A stretch of DNA of 64,000 nucleotides, from the NCBI GenBank assembly GCA_021397835.1, contig JAJFZO010000609.1, forward strand, positions 5,768,001 to 5,832,000. The letters run 5' to 3'. The translations under genes and the position numbers were made by a program. Under the pieces are notes generated by a model, which was not told where the DNA came from, did not search any database, and saw only the letters and a list, made by a program, of their open reading frames with translations. Within the stretch, counting starts at the first letter, position 1; every line of letters begins with the position of its first letter. This document shows positions 1-11,165 of the stretch, piece by piece. The DNA comes from Moringa oleifera (Eukaryota; Streptophyta; Magnoliopsida; Brassicales; Moringaceae).

Positions 1-80
1 AAGTTTTTACATGTTAGTTTTTATTAACTTTTAACTTTATATGTTTTTATGAATATATATTGTTAATTTGCTGGTATTTA

Positions 81-3000
81 ATTTGCAGATTTAATGGGTC
101 CATCAGATCAACCCGATCGTGCCTCACAGAAATGCAAAAAATGAGGCATTACCATTATGCCTTATGTTATTAAGTGTAGATCAATGGGACAAAAGATATC
201 AGTCCAATTAAATGAGAAAGGAACAGCCAATCGAAAAGCATGGTGCAACGAGGAATAATTACATTGGTGTCATCGTATGACATACAGTACCTATTACACT
301 TAACAATTGGCATGCTATCTTAGAGGAGTTAAAGAATAAGATTTGGGAAATAATTTTAGTACGTGTTATAAAATATGCAAGTGCTTACATTTAAAATTGA
401 ATTATATGCTCATGATTTGTTTTCATTGATTTGTGTAAATGTGTTTTATAGGGGACATATGACATTGACGTAACTTTGAAAAGGTATGTACTCCAATTTG
501 CTGCACAAAAATGGAGGAGCTTCAAAACGGTTCTTATGAGAAAATACATCTTGCCTTTTACGGATGACCTAGAATACTTAAGACTACCACTAGTAGAATA
601 TAAGAGTTTCATAGATTTAGATGTCTTGCATGCATTTGTGAACTCTCGCCTTTCAAAGGAGTTTCAAGTATTACATTAACCAAATAGAGATGTTTATTTT
701 TGAAACTTTCACTAAATATTGATATTCATTTATATTATAGCAAAAGAGAATTATTGCAATAGAGAGAAGAAAGAAAAATATATATGACCATCGTCTTGCT
801 CGAAAAGGATTTGCAGGGTTGGTGATCGAGCTTGTAAGTCAATTATGTTTTTTTTTTTTTTTTTGCATGAATTTTTGAACATGTGATGGATCCATTTTGT
901 TTACTTTAATTAACTATATTAAATGATTTTGTATGATTACTTGTAGAAGAAGTCATTGGGTACTGAGGAAGAAATTGATCGTGCTACATTATGGAAAGCA
1001 TCACGATGTAACAAACAAGGACGATACATAAATGAAGCAACTAAAGAGTGTGCTGAAATGATTGTACGTATTTGATGAGTCTTTACTTCCATTTGATTTA
1101 TATTTATTCAAATGTCACATTTATGTAACAATTGCATTCTGAGTTTGTAGGATGAGTTGATGACATAGGAGAGTCAAGGTACATTTAAACCGGTACATGT
1201 GAATGATGTCCTCACAAAAGCTTTAGGCACACTTGAACATCCTAGTCCTGTTAGAGGTCAGAGATCTGGGGTAACTATAACCTCGTATTTTGGGAGGATG
1301 AAAACATATATCGTACCAGTAAGTGAAGCACCATATGATAAACAAGGTTTTATGAACATGATGAAGTGGTTCTCGCAACATAAAGATGTTTTAGATGACA
1401 TTGTGTTAGACAGAGTTATTACCCAACCGAACATCATTCAAATGCCATTTCGTTCAAATAAAGCTAGCAATAACATGGCTAGAATAGACGATAATGAAAA
1501 AAGTTTGATATCGCCTCTTCAACCTTCACTAGTTGGTCTGTCAAAGCCTACGCCATCCAATAGTAAGGTATTTCACATGTTATATTTCTATTAAAGAAAA
1601 AAATTAAAGTTTTGAGACATTAAATTGTGCTTTAATTATTCATTGTAGTGTGTACAATACGATTTGTACATTAGGTCTTTCAAGGATATCGTGGCCCATG
1701 GATTAGTTTTCATAGATAATGCCATGAATCAAACTATCCATGGGCATCCTCTACTTGATGGAGATGTTAGGGTGATAGTGGATGTCGCTATTCGGAGTTA
1801 TGCTCGTTTGCCTCGCCCAATAGTAGAATCAGAAATTTTTATTGTATTTGAAGCGGTTGGCACACATGTTGCTTTGCCACGAGATTGGGTCATCACACGT
1901 GAATGTGAGGTATTTTATGTCAAAAGTTGAAATTTTTTTAGTTTATTTATTGGACATGACTTCTTAACTATTTATTTCTAGTCAATGAATAGAGAAAAGA
2001 TTCAAAAGTTACAAGTTAGATGAGCATCAACATTGATGAAACAACCATCATTGCAACAATTGTCTTCTATTGGGTCGCCATTATCACTGAAGGTATTGCA
2101 TGAGCATGTAACAAAGGTAATGGATCATGATGGAGTCATCACCATTTCTTTGGAAAAAGAGGTATTTGTTAATGAGGGCTCTATATATGTGATGCGAGAA
2201 GATATAATACAATTTTATCACATGGAAGAGATAAGTGTTACTATCATTTAAGCTTACGTTGTGTATGTATTTTATTCTTTTATTAGTTTATTGATCTTAC
2301 AATTATGTTATATTCATATTTATATATGTTTTTTATATTTTCAGTAAACTTCCCAAAAATTTGGTTGCACTGAGCTTCAATCAAAATATTTTATTTGCTG
2401 ATCCGTCGATGGTATCAGTTGTGAGCGGCATAAAGATAGAAGATCAAGCTCGTCATATTGCAACTAGATTAGCTCAACCATGTGACAAAGGAATAGTGAT
2501 CTTCCCATATAACATCGCGTAAGCATGAACTTAATTTTTTTAATTGCATTAGTTAAATAACTAATAATCTAATTTGCTTAATAATTTAGGCATCATTAGA
2601 TGTTGGTGATTGTTGAGCCGTGGCATATACAATTTTTGATCCTCTAAGGCATGGTTCTCGCACTGAGTTAGACATGCTCATGTCCATGTGAGTTTAATTA
2701 TTTTATACTTACGTTAGTATATGTAATTGCAGTTTCAAGATTAGTAATCTTTTTTTTTAGCTCTTTTAAAATGTTTTTCGCAATAAACATGCCATCTATT
2801 AGCCGACGGAATTGCCAAAGTATTGTTGCTAAGGTATGTATGTTATGGACCATATGTTATATTAAATTTCATTATCTTTAGTCATAAAATATAACATCTA
2901 AATTATACTAATGTAATGTCCACGTCAACCTTCTAACCATGAGTGTGGATATTATGTGATGAAATACATGATGGATATCATTAACAGACATAACAATAAT

Positions 3001-3180
3001 GCACCGTACTCAAAAATAGTAAGTTTTTAAATAATTTATTTCTATAAAATGTTGTGTATAATATTGAAATTATAATTGTACTAACTTTTATATTTTTCAC
3101 ATGTATAGCTAATGCATATTGATACCTACAATCAGTCTGAGCTTGATGATGTCAGACGAGAGTTTGGGCAATACATATGA
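81..3180 (+). pseudogene. Ptta/En/Spm ORF1 with DUF8039 and Ulp1-like protease, decayed
   Basis: Coding blocks in order: the Transposase_24 (Ptta/En/Spm) domain at 476-679 (KRYVLQFAAQKWRSF, RKYILP, RLSKEFQ), continued at 741-835 and 946-1065 (TEEEIDRATLWKASR); the block DVLTKALGTLEHPSPVRG at 1200-1260; a DUF8039-like block at 1650-1912 (VAHGLVFIDNAMNQTIHGHP); and a C48/Ulp1-like protease from about 2345 to the TGA at 3178-3180. The protease retains the QPSNHECGYYVMKYM segment with its catalytic Cys (2926-3000). GT/AG introns separate the blocks. Breaks: an in-frame TAG near 1168, and a TAG where the conserved Trp after the catalytic His should be (about 2590-2600). CACTA ORF1 proteins with Ulp1 tails are known in plants. 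This copy is not functional. Confidence 0.8.
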
Positions 3181-4050
3181 AGCGTTATATTAGGATTCAA
3201 GTAAAAGTGTAGGACTTATATTTCAAATTTTGGAATACATTATATAATTGTTAGGAATTGTAAGTATTTGCCTTTTAACTTTTAATTTGTAAATTAATTT
3301 CCCCTCGATGTATTTGCCTTTTAACTTTTAATTTGTAAATTAATTTCCCTCCATGTGTTTATACATCGCTGGAAGGTTATATGGATGAGAATTATGATTC
3401 ACTATAGTTTCGAAATTGTAATCAATATGTGTTATCTTGAAGTGTATTATGATAAAAGAAGGGATCATGAATGTGTGCTACATTGGATTAAAATATATTG
3501 TAAATTAATGAAGTAATGGTGGTGTTAGATTGTATTGAGGTATGATGGTGGTGTTAGATTATATTGAGGTATGTTACATTGCTCTAGAGAGTGTTGTCAT
3601 AAAAAAAAAGTGGTGATGGTGGTGCATTTAATTGTAATAAAATGTGTGAATACTATTGAAGTGCTTTTTAATTAAAAAAGTGGTGGTGGTGTGTTACATT
3701 TTATTGAAGTGTGGTAGTAGTATTAAAATCATTTGTGATGGTTTACTTTTTAATTATATGCAACATTTTTTGTATATTTTCAAATTTTAATTTTAAGTAA
3801 ATAGAAAAATATGAATTTGCAAGCAAAAAATTTTGATTTTGAAAAAAAAAAGTAATCAAATAATAATTAAAAATATGAATTATAATTAAGAAGTAAGATT
3901 ATTAAAAATTAATTAATGATTCAAATTTAAATTATTATACTTTAAAAACAAAAAATTAAATAGTAATTCAAATTTTTAATTGTTTATCAATTCGATTTTT
4001 GATTTTTTTATTTTTAAAAAATAAATAAATTAAAATAAATTAAAAGTAAT
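3181..4050. other. AT-rich spacer inside CACTA element A, with short tandem repeats
   Basis: No gene is seen. It contains a 46-bp direct tandem duplication (units starting at 3265 and 3311, both beginning TATTTGCCTTTTAAC) and imperfect repeats of a GGTGGTGTTAGATT-type unit at about 3510-3575. Poly-A/T-rich DNA follows, leading into the palindrome array. Confidence 0.6.
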
Positions 4051-4564
4051 CGTTTTATTCATAGTTTTCGAACTGTGAACTAATTAGGTTTTACTCACAG
4101 TTCTAGAACTGTGAATAAAACATTAATGAACTGTGAACTAATGTTGTTTTATTCACAGTTTTAGAACTGTGAATAAAAATTAAATGAACTGTGAAGTAAA
4201 GGGTGCTATTCAAAGTTTTATTCACAGTTGTAGAACTGTGAATAAAACTTTAATGAACTGTGAACTAATGAAGTTTTATTCACAGTTTTAGAACTGTGAA
4301 TTAAAGTGTGCTATTCAAACTTTTATTCACAGTTCTAGAATTGTCAATAAACCTTTAAAACTGTGAAGTAATATAGTTTTATTCACAGTTCTATAACTGT
4401 GAATAAAACATTAATGAACTATGAATTAACTGCGAATTTATTCACAATTTTAGAACTGTAAACTATTCGACTATCTTTTGTTCACATCGTTATAGTCCAC
4501 AGTTTCACAACTGTGAACAAAAGTCAATAAAAGTCTGTGAATAAAAGGTTATTTTGTTGTAGTG
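4051..4564. repeat. Array of about eight palindromes, subterminal repeats of CACTA element A
   Basis: Seven to eight units spaced about 45-65 bp apart start near 4054, 4088, 4147, 4216, 4274, 4321, 4376 and 4436. Each is a hairpin whose arms are TTTTATTCACAGTT and AACTGTGAATAAAA around a central NTAG. The unit at 4095-4116 is a perfect 22-bp palindrome. Extra single copies of the arm motif AACTGTGAA sit between hairpins, as in AATGAACTGTGAA. The array runs to within about 50 bp of the CACTA terminus. Subterminal repeats in CACTA elements bind the element's own TNPA-type protein, and that is the likely role here (inference). Confidence 0.75.
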
Positions 4565-4639
4565 TATGTTTATAAATTTTATCAATTTTACTTACTACTT
4601 GTTATTTTATTGTCCTATTTGATAGGATTAAACTTTGAC

Positions 4640-5733
4640 ATATATGTTCAATAAAGATTTATAAGATTTTCGAAAGAAGAGTCGATCCATTTGGGTACAC
4701 GTGGATAACGGTTTCTCGAGAAATCAAAGATTTTTGTTTTGAAGAATTCAAGGTACTTGTAGTTATTTATCATAAAAAAATATTTTATATTTTAACACAC
4801 TAACTTTTTTTTATTTTTTAGAAAAAACATTTTACATGGAACAAGGAAATAAATGGCATAGCAAAGACCGCATGGGATGCTCATGCTGCAGATCGGTATG
4901 TTGACTTGATGTATGCATGTCGCCAAAAGGTAAAAAATAAGCTCAATTTATCTTAAATACTATATAAGAGTAGTGGCAGATAGAACGAAACTAGCCAAAG
5001 TACAGACAAAAATGCGAGACAATATCTCGTAATCGACAAAGCGAGATAGGCGAACCCAGGTTAGGTCCTTATCGATATAGTGCCAATTTATGTTCATTAC
5101 AAAACCATCGTCGATACTTCATATGTATGATATTTAAATTACTTATACAAATATAAACGAAAATAATATGGTTATTTATTAAATATGTTTTTCTTTCAAA
5201 CATAAAAGTTAGGTCGTGAGCTTCCTGCAATGGAGCTTTTTAGACGCACCCACACTAAGAAATTCAACCCCGATGAGTTCATAAATGAACATGCTAAACA
5301 AATTAATATAAGTTAGTTATTTTTAATATTTAAGAAATAACTAAAATTATGTTATCTGTTTTACTTCACTTTTTAGTTTAGCTAACGAGTAAGTTACCAA
5401 ATTGTCTTATTGTAAGAATGCTTCGAGGAGTTGGTCGTTTCTACTTCTCAGTCAGAAGAAGGATCTTTCGACACACCTGAGATAAACTACACTAAGCTCT
5501 ACTATGAAGTTGCAGGTTGAGAGAAAAAGTGTCAGGTATATGAGATTAGTAATCAAGCTCGATCATGGTATTCAGGCGATGGCTCTAGCAGTGGATGCTC
5601 TACTGATGACATAACCATACAGGATATGCACTATTGGATAAAGGCTATGAAAAAGCAAATGGAATTGAAGTATAAAGCTGTGGAGGAGCGATTGGATGAG
5701 GAGCGTAGGGTGAGAGAGCATGATTACTTATGA
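4640..5733 (+). pseudogene. Ptta/En/Spm (Transposase_24) ORF1, decayed
   Basis: Exon-like blocks: about 4657-4751 (DPFGYTWITVSREIKDFCF), about 4822-4929 (KHFTWNKEINGIAKTAWDAH then DRYVDLMYACRQK, ending at a GT), about 5209-5312 (LGRELPAMELFRRTHTKKFN) and about 5417-5733 (FDTPEINYTKLYYEVAG then KKCQVYEISNQARSWYSGD, ending KAVEERLDEERRVREH). This order matches the Transposase_24 family. A TGA interrupts the frame at about 5518, directly after YYEVAG, where Gly would be expected. The 3' end dissolves into a 23-bp tandem repeat that shifts the frame. It is closely related in type to the ORF1 of element A but not a recent copy. Confidence 0.7.
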
Positions 5734-5790
5734 TACGAGAGCATGATTGCTTATGCTACGAGAGCATGATTGCTTACGCTATGAGAGCGA
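5714..5790 (+). repeat. 23-bp tandem repeat at the end of element B ORF1
   Basis: The unit GAGAGCATGATTGCTTATGC recurs at 5714, 5737 and 5760, with a partial fourth copy at 5783. The period of 23 is not a multiple of three, so each added copy changes the reading frame of the C-terminus. Confidence 0.8.
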
Positions 5791-6024
5791 TATATAGTAA
5801 TGCTTACAAAGAGAGCTTTATGTGAATGAGTACATTCATAAAATGAAGGCTCTCCTTTTAACATACCTTCAACGTCATTTAATTCTTAGATGTTCTTTCT
5901 TTTATGAACAAAATATTTGATTTTATTTACGTAATTTTTATTTTATAAAAAATAAAAAACAAGTTGTATTTATTTTTTATTTTATGTAATTTTTTTCAAA
6001 AAATTTATGTATTTTTAAATTAAT

Positions 6025-6525
6025 AAAATCTTAGCGACCGATTTTAATCCATCACTAACTAAAATCTTAATGACCGATTCAAGCCAGTTGCTAATTAAAA
6101 TCTTTAGAAATCGATTCCAATTAATCGCTAACTAAAATCTTTTAGTGATCAATTCAAGTCAATTACTAACTAAAATCTTTAGCGATTGATTCTAATCGGT
6201 CATTAACTAAAATCTTTTAGCGATCAATTTTATTTAATCGCTAAATCAATCACTAACTTTAACGACTGATTATAATCGATCGTCAAATTAATCACTAAAA
6301 CATCGTTATCTCACTACGTGTTAAGGACCGATTAAAATCTGTCTCTAAAATAGCGACAAATAAAAATTTATCGCTAATTTAGCGATAGACTTAAAAATTA
6401 ATCTCTATTTTTTTTTTTTTACGATAACTATTTTTGTTAACAATAAAATCTGCCGTTAAAAATTTTACCACATTTTTTTTTTGTTTTAGTGACGGATTCA
6501 TCCATTGCTAAAAATTGATTTTTTT
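6025..6525. repeat. Degenerate hairpin array of element B
   Basis: Repeated units of about 36-40 bp have the form AAATCTTTAGCGACYGATT followed by AATCGGTCGCTAA. Each unit therefore folds on itself (arm TAGCGACCGATT against its complement). The copies have drifted. Later units (6310-6520) include TAGCGACAAATA and TTTTAGTGACGGATTCATCC. The position after the transposase-like ORF fits subterminal CACTA repeats. Confidence 0.6.
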
Positions 6526-6649
6526 TTTTTGGGTGAAAATCGTTAAATGTGCATTTGGAAGACAAGAATTAAGCATTTAAGCCATATTATTACATCATAA
6601 TGTGTAAAAGTCAATAAAAAAAAAAACTCTAGGCCATTCTTGATTGGCC

Positions 6650-8660
6650 ACGGCCTACTAATATCACTGGACTTGGTGGTTTCCTAAGTCTCACAGGTTA
6701 CTATCACAAGTTCATTCGCAATTATGGCATTATAGCTTGAGCTCTCACTAACTTCCTCAAAAAGGGCCAATTTGGATGGACAAAAGATGTCAAGATTGCT
6801 TTCAACAACCTTAAGCAGATGATGATTACCACAGCCATGCTTGCACTTCCAAACTTTAATAATCCTTTTGTGATCGAAACAGATGCATTAGATGAAAGGA
6901 TTAGTGTGGTTCTAACTCAAAAAAAAACAAAAATAGAAGTCCATTGCATTCATGAGCCATGCTCTTACGTAACCAAACAATCATGATCTACTTATGCTAA
7001 GGAAATTTAGGCGGTGGTCCAAGCTATTCAAACATGGCATCCTTATCTCCCATGAAGGAAATTTATCATTCAGACAGATTATAAAGCCTCAAGTATCTCT
7101 TAGAGCAAAGACTTAGAATATCGGATGCCTTATCCAGAGTGACTAGGAGTTCGAGTCTTAATGCCTTATTTTGCGCCACAATTTGAGTTACGAGAAGAGA
7201 TTAAACAGGCGTGGGTTGGGCATCCATACAAGGTGAAGTTCTCGAACAAGCCAGTGATAGTCTAGGACTTCTATATTCAATGTGAGATGGATTTTTATTT
7301 TACAGAGATAGAGCCATTATTCCACCCAAGTCCTATCTTATCCTTCAACTCTTAAAAAAGTTTCACGAATCTTGTCTTGGAAGACACTTAGGAGTGTTGC
7401 GAACATATAAATGGTTGGCACAATAATTCTATTGGTCATCAATCTATAAAAACAGCCTATGAATATGTCACTTCTTGCAACACTTGTCAAAGAGCTAAGG
7501 CCAAAATTCTCAATCCAACTGAATTACAACAACCATTGCTCATCCCTTAATTACCAAGTGTGGGATGATATCATACTGGACTTCAACAAGGGGCTACCTA
7601 TTTCCAATGGAAAAAATGCAATTTTTGTAATAGTTGATCGACTGAATAAGTCAGCTTTCATTATCAAAATAATAGCTAAGAAGTTTGTAAAAGATGTGGT
7701 TAAGTTGCATGGAATTTTAAGAACCATTACAGGTGATCAAGACCCAATTTTCATTAGTAATTTTGGCGTGACTTCTTCAAGCTCTTTAGATCAAAATTGA
7801 AGATGAGCTCATCATACCAACCACAAACAGACTGCTAATCCGAGGTAATGAACCGGTGTGCTGAACAATAGCTTCGATGCTTTGCTTACCAAAGGCTCAG
7901 TATTGAAGATGAGCTCATGATACCATCCACAAATGAGTGGTCAATCAGAGTAGTGAGCTAGTGTCTCAAACAATACTTTCGATGCTTTGCTCACCAAGGG
8001 CCCCACCAGTGGAGTATACTTCTACCTTTGGTTAAGTTCTGGTATAATACAACTTACCATATTTTCAAAGGAGTACCCCATTTCAGGCCCTCTACCCAAT
8101 GAATATTCCAAGGTACCATGAGGGCATGTCACCAGTGCATGAAATCGACAAGAGTTTAATGGAAAGAGACGAATTGCTGAAACAACTTAAAGCTATTCTT
8201 CATGTAGCAAACAACCGGATGCAGCGATTAGCGAATGCCAAGAGGCATGACATGGAATTTCAAAAAGGAGACATGGTTTTTCTGAAGTTACATCCTTATC
8301 GGCAACACTCTGTATATAGAAAGAGTTGTCAAAAGTTAGCCAACTAATTTTATGGCCTTTTAAGGTTTAAGAAGAGAATTGGCAAGGTCGCATACAAATT
8401 TAAACTTCTTGAGGAGTCTCGCATCCACCCATATTTCATGTCTCATTGCCCAAGAAAAAGATTGGAGAAGAAAATATGGCCATAGTGCCTGCCATGACAG
8501 AAGAGGAAGAAATTATTATTAAAGCTGAAGCCATAGTTGACACGTGTTGGACTAAAACCGATTTACTGAAAGGAGCTGCATGGGTTAAATGGAAGGGGTT
8601 ATCTAGATGCTACCTGGGAGAATACTAAAGAACTCATAGAGAAATTCATCCATTTGGACC
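6650..8660 (+). pseudogene. Gypsy pol fragment: RT/RNase H, integrase, chromodomain
   Basis: Integrase is recognised by SCNTCQRAKAK (about 7470) and by WDDIILDFNKGLP followed by FVIVDRLNKSAFI (7560-7680). The stretch after it carries an imperfect internal repeat: ATTGAAGATGAGCTCATxxTACCA occurs at about 7796 and 7901. The C-terminal region 8099-8347 is open for 82 codons (QRLANAKRHDMEFQKGDMVF), then AAWVKWKGLSRCYLGEY near 8577-8627 is the chromodomain core. In-frame stops and shifts occur throughout, so no product is expected. Confidence 0.85.
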
Positions 8661-8680
8661 TTGAGAGCAAGATCACAGCG

Positions 8681-8692
8681 AAAGGGGAGGGT
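8681..8692 (+). other. Polypurine tract of the gypsy element
   Basis: AAAGGGGAGGG followed by TATTGATGAG marks the usual junction between internal sequence and 3' LTR. The LTR would begin at the TGATGAG at 8695. Confidence 0.55.
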
Positions 8693-8694
8693 AT

Positions 8695-9290
8695 TGATGA
8701 GTTGCGTCCATTGAAGAGGAAGCCCAGGACAAAGTCATTTTTGAGTTTGTTAAGTGCAATGCTACCGAGTTTCACGTTGCATGGCAAGTTATTGGACTGA
8801 TTGTTTCAGCATCGGAACGAGTCTACATCGAGTTTCATGTTGCATGGCAAGTTGGTGGGCTAATTGTTTGTTAAACTGGTTAATAGTGGATTTTAAGTGG
8901 TTGTGAGTTGGTCGTATGTCATGCTTTTACTTGTGGTTATTTTTCTTAAGTATAGGTCAAATAAAGTGGAGAAAATTGTATATCCTGACTGCCCTTTAGG
9001 AGATTGTTTTGAGCTGTATTTAAACCCGACCTAATTACTAAGAGTGACATCAATTCTTTTGCAAATAAAGACTGTAGTTCAGTTCTTTCCCAAAGAAGAA
9101 CAACTCCCTTGCAAATAATCTAGAAACTGTTGACTCGGACCTATCATTAACCACGGAGGATTTGCCAATAATGTCTGCTATGAATTGACTAAGAATCAGC
9201 TGGAAAATTTGCATACCTAATCTACCTACTTATACTACATAAAATTCCATAGCTAATCCGAAAATTCTTGTAGTGAAACTCACTATCTCC
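8695..9290 (+). repeat. Putative 3' LTR of the gypsy element
   Basis: Starts after the polypurine tract. It contains a possible promoter and transcript end (CTGTATTTAAACCC near 9016; AAATAAAG near 9064). A roughly 65-bp imperfect tandem duplication lies at its start (GAGTTTCACGTTGCATGGCA at 8767 and again at about 8829). The right boundary is a guess, because no partner LTR is in the window. Confidence 0.4.
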
Positions 9291-11165
9291 TCAGTGAAGC
9301 TTTGTCAAAACTTGGAGAAACAAGCTTAAAACTTCTTAGTACTTCAAGTGCATTTGAGGTCGGTTTCATACCTTCAACTGTCTATGAAAATAAAACTATC
9401 ATATATTGAATATTATGAATGCTTTGCAATAAATAATTAGTGATGAAAGTCCAGGAGACTTCCATTCTTAATATTGTGTGAAAGTGTTTGCATTCATAAA
9501 AATACATTAAAAAAAAAAATGGGATTGGCTCATTGAGACTGCAGCTTGAAACCCAAAAAAAAAAAAATCACATGGGCTGCAGTGTTGGTCTCATTTGATG
9601 CATTTTTTCAGGTCATTTCATGTAGGCATTGTGTGCTGAGTTCACTTGGACGCTATTTTCATTTTCATAATATTTTTATGTCATTTTCAACTGCTTTTTC
9701 AATCTTTTTTTAACCATCTGATCATTTTGTTGTCATTTTTACATATATTTTAAACGTTTGTTAAATTCGGATATCCAAATTTAAAAAATCAGAAGTCCAA
9801 ATGTAACAAGGACGTTGGGAGCAAGTTTCTCTCCAGCATAGTTACAACTGAAAATTTGTCTTCCTTTCAAACGGTAGCAGAAATCTTGTCCGTGATGGAT
9901 TTAGAAATTGGCACACTTCAATTAAAGGTTTGTTCTCCAAGAAAGAAGCTTTTAAGATTTTAAGCACCTTAGCGCTCGGAGGGACAATAAACACCAGCCA
10001 TGAACGATTGAAACTACTGAGTGAAATCTCAGAGGATGCCAATTGTGACAACGGTGACGTTGGCTTCAGCATGCAATATCCTTTGTTGTATTCTTTATAT
10101 TAATTAAGATTATTGATTCTAATTCATTGGGATATTGGCAGTGATGCATGCATTTTACCTGTTGAGTTTTACTCTCAGACAATGAAATTTTGGCAAGAAT
10201 GATGACACCTGAACTTTGATATCTTTTATTGGTGCCACCATGGGTAATGGAAAATGTTTAATATGCTTTGAATGTGAAAAGGTTGAAAAAGGAATCCTTA
10301 GAAACGAAAAAAAAAAAAAAAGGTGATATGACGCTTATTATAATAACCAGGGACATTTAATAATGAATAAAGCAACATACACTGTCCCCAGGGCAACTTA
10401 TGTCTCAGTCATTTCACAGTTTTTAATAATGGGTAAACTACAAGAGCAAGAACAAGGAACAGATTGATTGGAAGCAATTTAAGTCCAGGCGGCAGCTGCT
10501 TTGAATCACACTAGCATTTCTGATGATATCCTCTCTATGAGCTCCAAGCCTAGATCGTTAACCCCTTCCAAGCATGGAGAGGTAATAACAGGCCATCCCT
10601 GGATCAATTCCCCTGATCAATCTGCTGTAAATCATATTATCTCAATTCTGTACAATCTACTGTCCAAATCTTCCTATCATAAGACAGAACCTTTGTTATT
10701 CTGTCTGCCTTCCTTCTCATCTTCTGCTTTTCCTTCCTAACCATCGCATAATTGATTGGTAGAACTCTTAAGCTGAATTATTGATCACTGATCAGTTGAA
10801 ATAGATATCCTAAACCCCCGTTTTTAAAAAACTAAAACTTTGTCTGCTCTACCACAACCCATACAAGAAGCCCCCCTCATGACAGTTTCAATCAGTATTG
10901 CCTCCTCACAAAAATTTGGTCTTGCTTTCTTCCTCTTAATTTAATCAAGATTTCCAGTAATGTAATCAACAACAGTATTAAGTTGTTAAAAGTTTCCTCC
11001 TTTTTTCTTTTGGTTTATATCTCCATTCATCAAGCAAACATAAGGCAAAAAAAAAAAAAAAAGATATAATTCACAAATGAAAGACAAGCAACTCAACAAA
11101 CTATATTTTGAAGACTGAGTTCATGGTTGTAATAAACTGTGGTTTCATTGATGCAATATTTGCAG
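9291..11165. other. Non-genic stretch with an unidentified open frame
   Basis: No recognisable gene. A 76-codon frame on the minus strand (9842-10072) and a parallel plus-strand frame containing RNLVRDGFRNWHTSIKGLF are open. The latter faintly recalls the GF-NW motif of hAT-associated TTF zinc fingers, but too weakly to call. Homopolymer A runs lie near 9510, 9560, 10305 and 11045. The last few hundred bases are probably the 3' flank of the adjacent B3 gene. Confidence 0.4.

Larger units (their letters stand above)
1..4564 (+). mobile_element. CACTA (En/Spm) element A, 3' part with terminus
   Basis: The right end is the sequence ATTTTGTTGTAGTG at 4551-4564. Its reverse complement begins CACTACAACAAAA, a classic CACTA terminal inverted repeat. 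The three bases after it, TAT (4565-4567), would be one half of the 3-bp target duplication. The 5' end lies left of the window, so the duplication cannot be confirmed. Inside lie a decayed Ptta/En/Spm ORF1 with a Ulp1-like protease tail, an AT-rich spacer and an array of palindromes next to the terminus. A TNP2-type transposase is not seen here; it may lie outside the window or be missing, in which case the element is non-autonomous. Confidence 0.8.
4565..6530 (+). mobile_element. CACTA-like element B remnant (ORF1 plus subterminal repeats)
   Basis: A second Ptta/En/Spm ORF1 begins about 90 bp after the end of element A and is followed by its own array of hairpin repeats. No clear terminal CACTA repeat was found for it. 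Its 5' part appears to be cut off by element A, suggesting that A is nested in B. The right limit (about 6530) is where the hairpins stop and decayed gypsy sequence follows. Confidence 0.55.
6640..9290 (+). mobile_element. Ty3/gypsy chromovirus remnant, 5'-truncated
   Basis: Order of pieces: the end of reverse transcriptase and the start of RNase H (about 6650-6910; GFLSLTGYYHKFIRNYGII, then FVIETDA), integrase (about 7370-8090), a chromodomain region (about 8520-8660), a polypurine tract and a putative 3' LTR. Gag, protease and most of the reverse transcriptase are missing. Many stops and frameshifts interrupt every part. The integrase-chromodomain order places it in the chromovirus branch of Ty3/gypsy. 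Confidence 0.85.

Noticed and set aside
4051..4500. CRISPR-like array of regularly spaced repeats
   Set aside because: Plant nuclear context; the repeats are AT-rich palindromes with drifting spacers that also contain the motif, and they end at a CACTA terminus.
10501..10740. 79-codon plus-strand frame
   Set aside because: No family features, Ser/Pro-rich, next to the 3' flank of an intact gene on the other strand.
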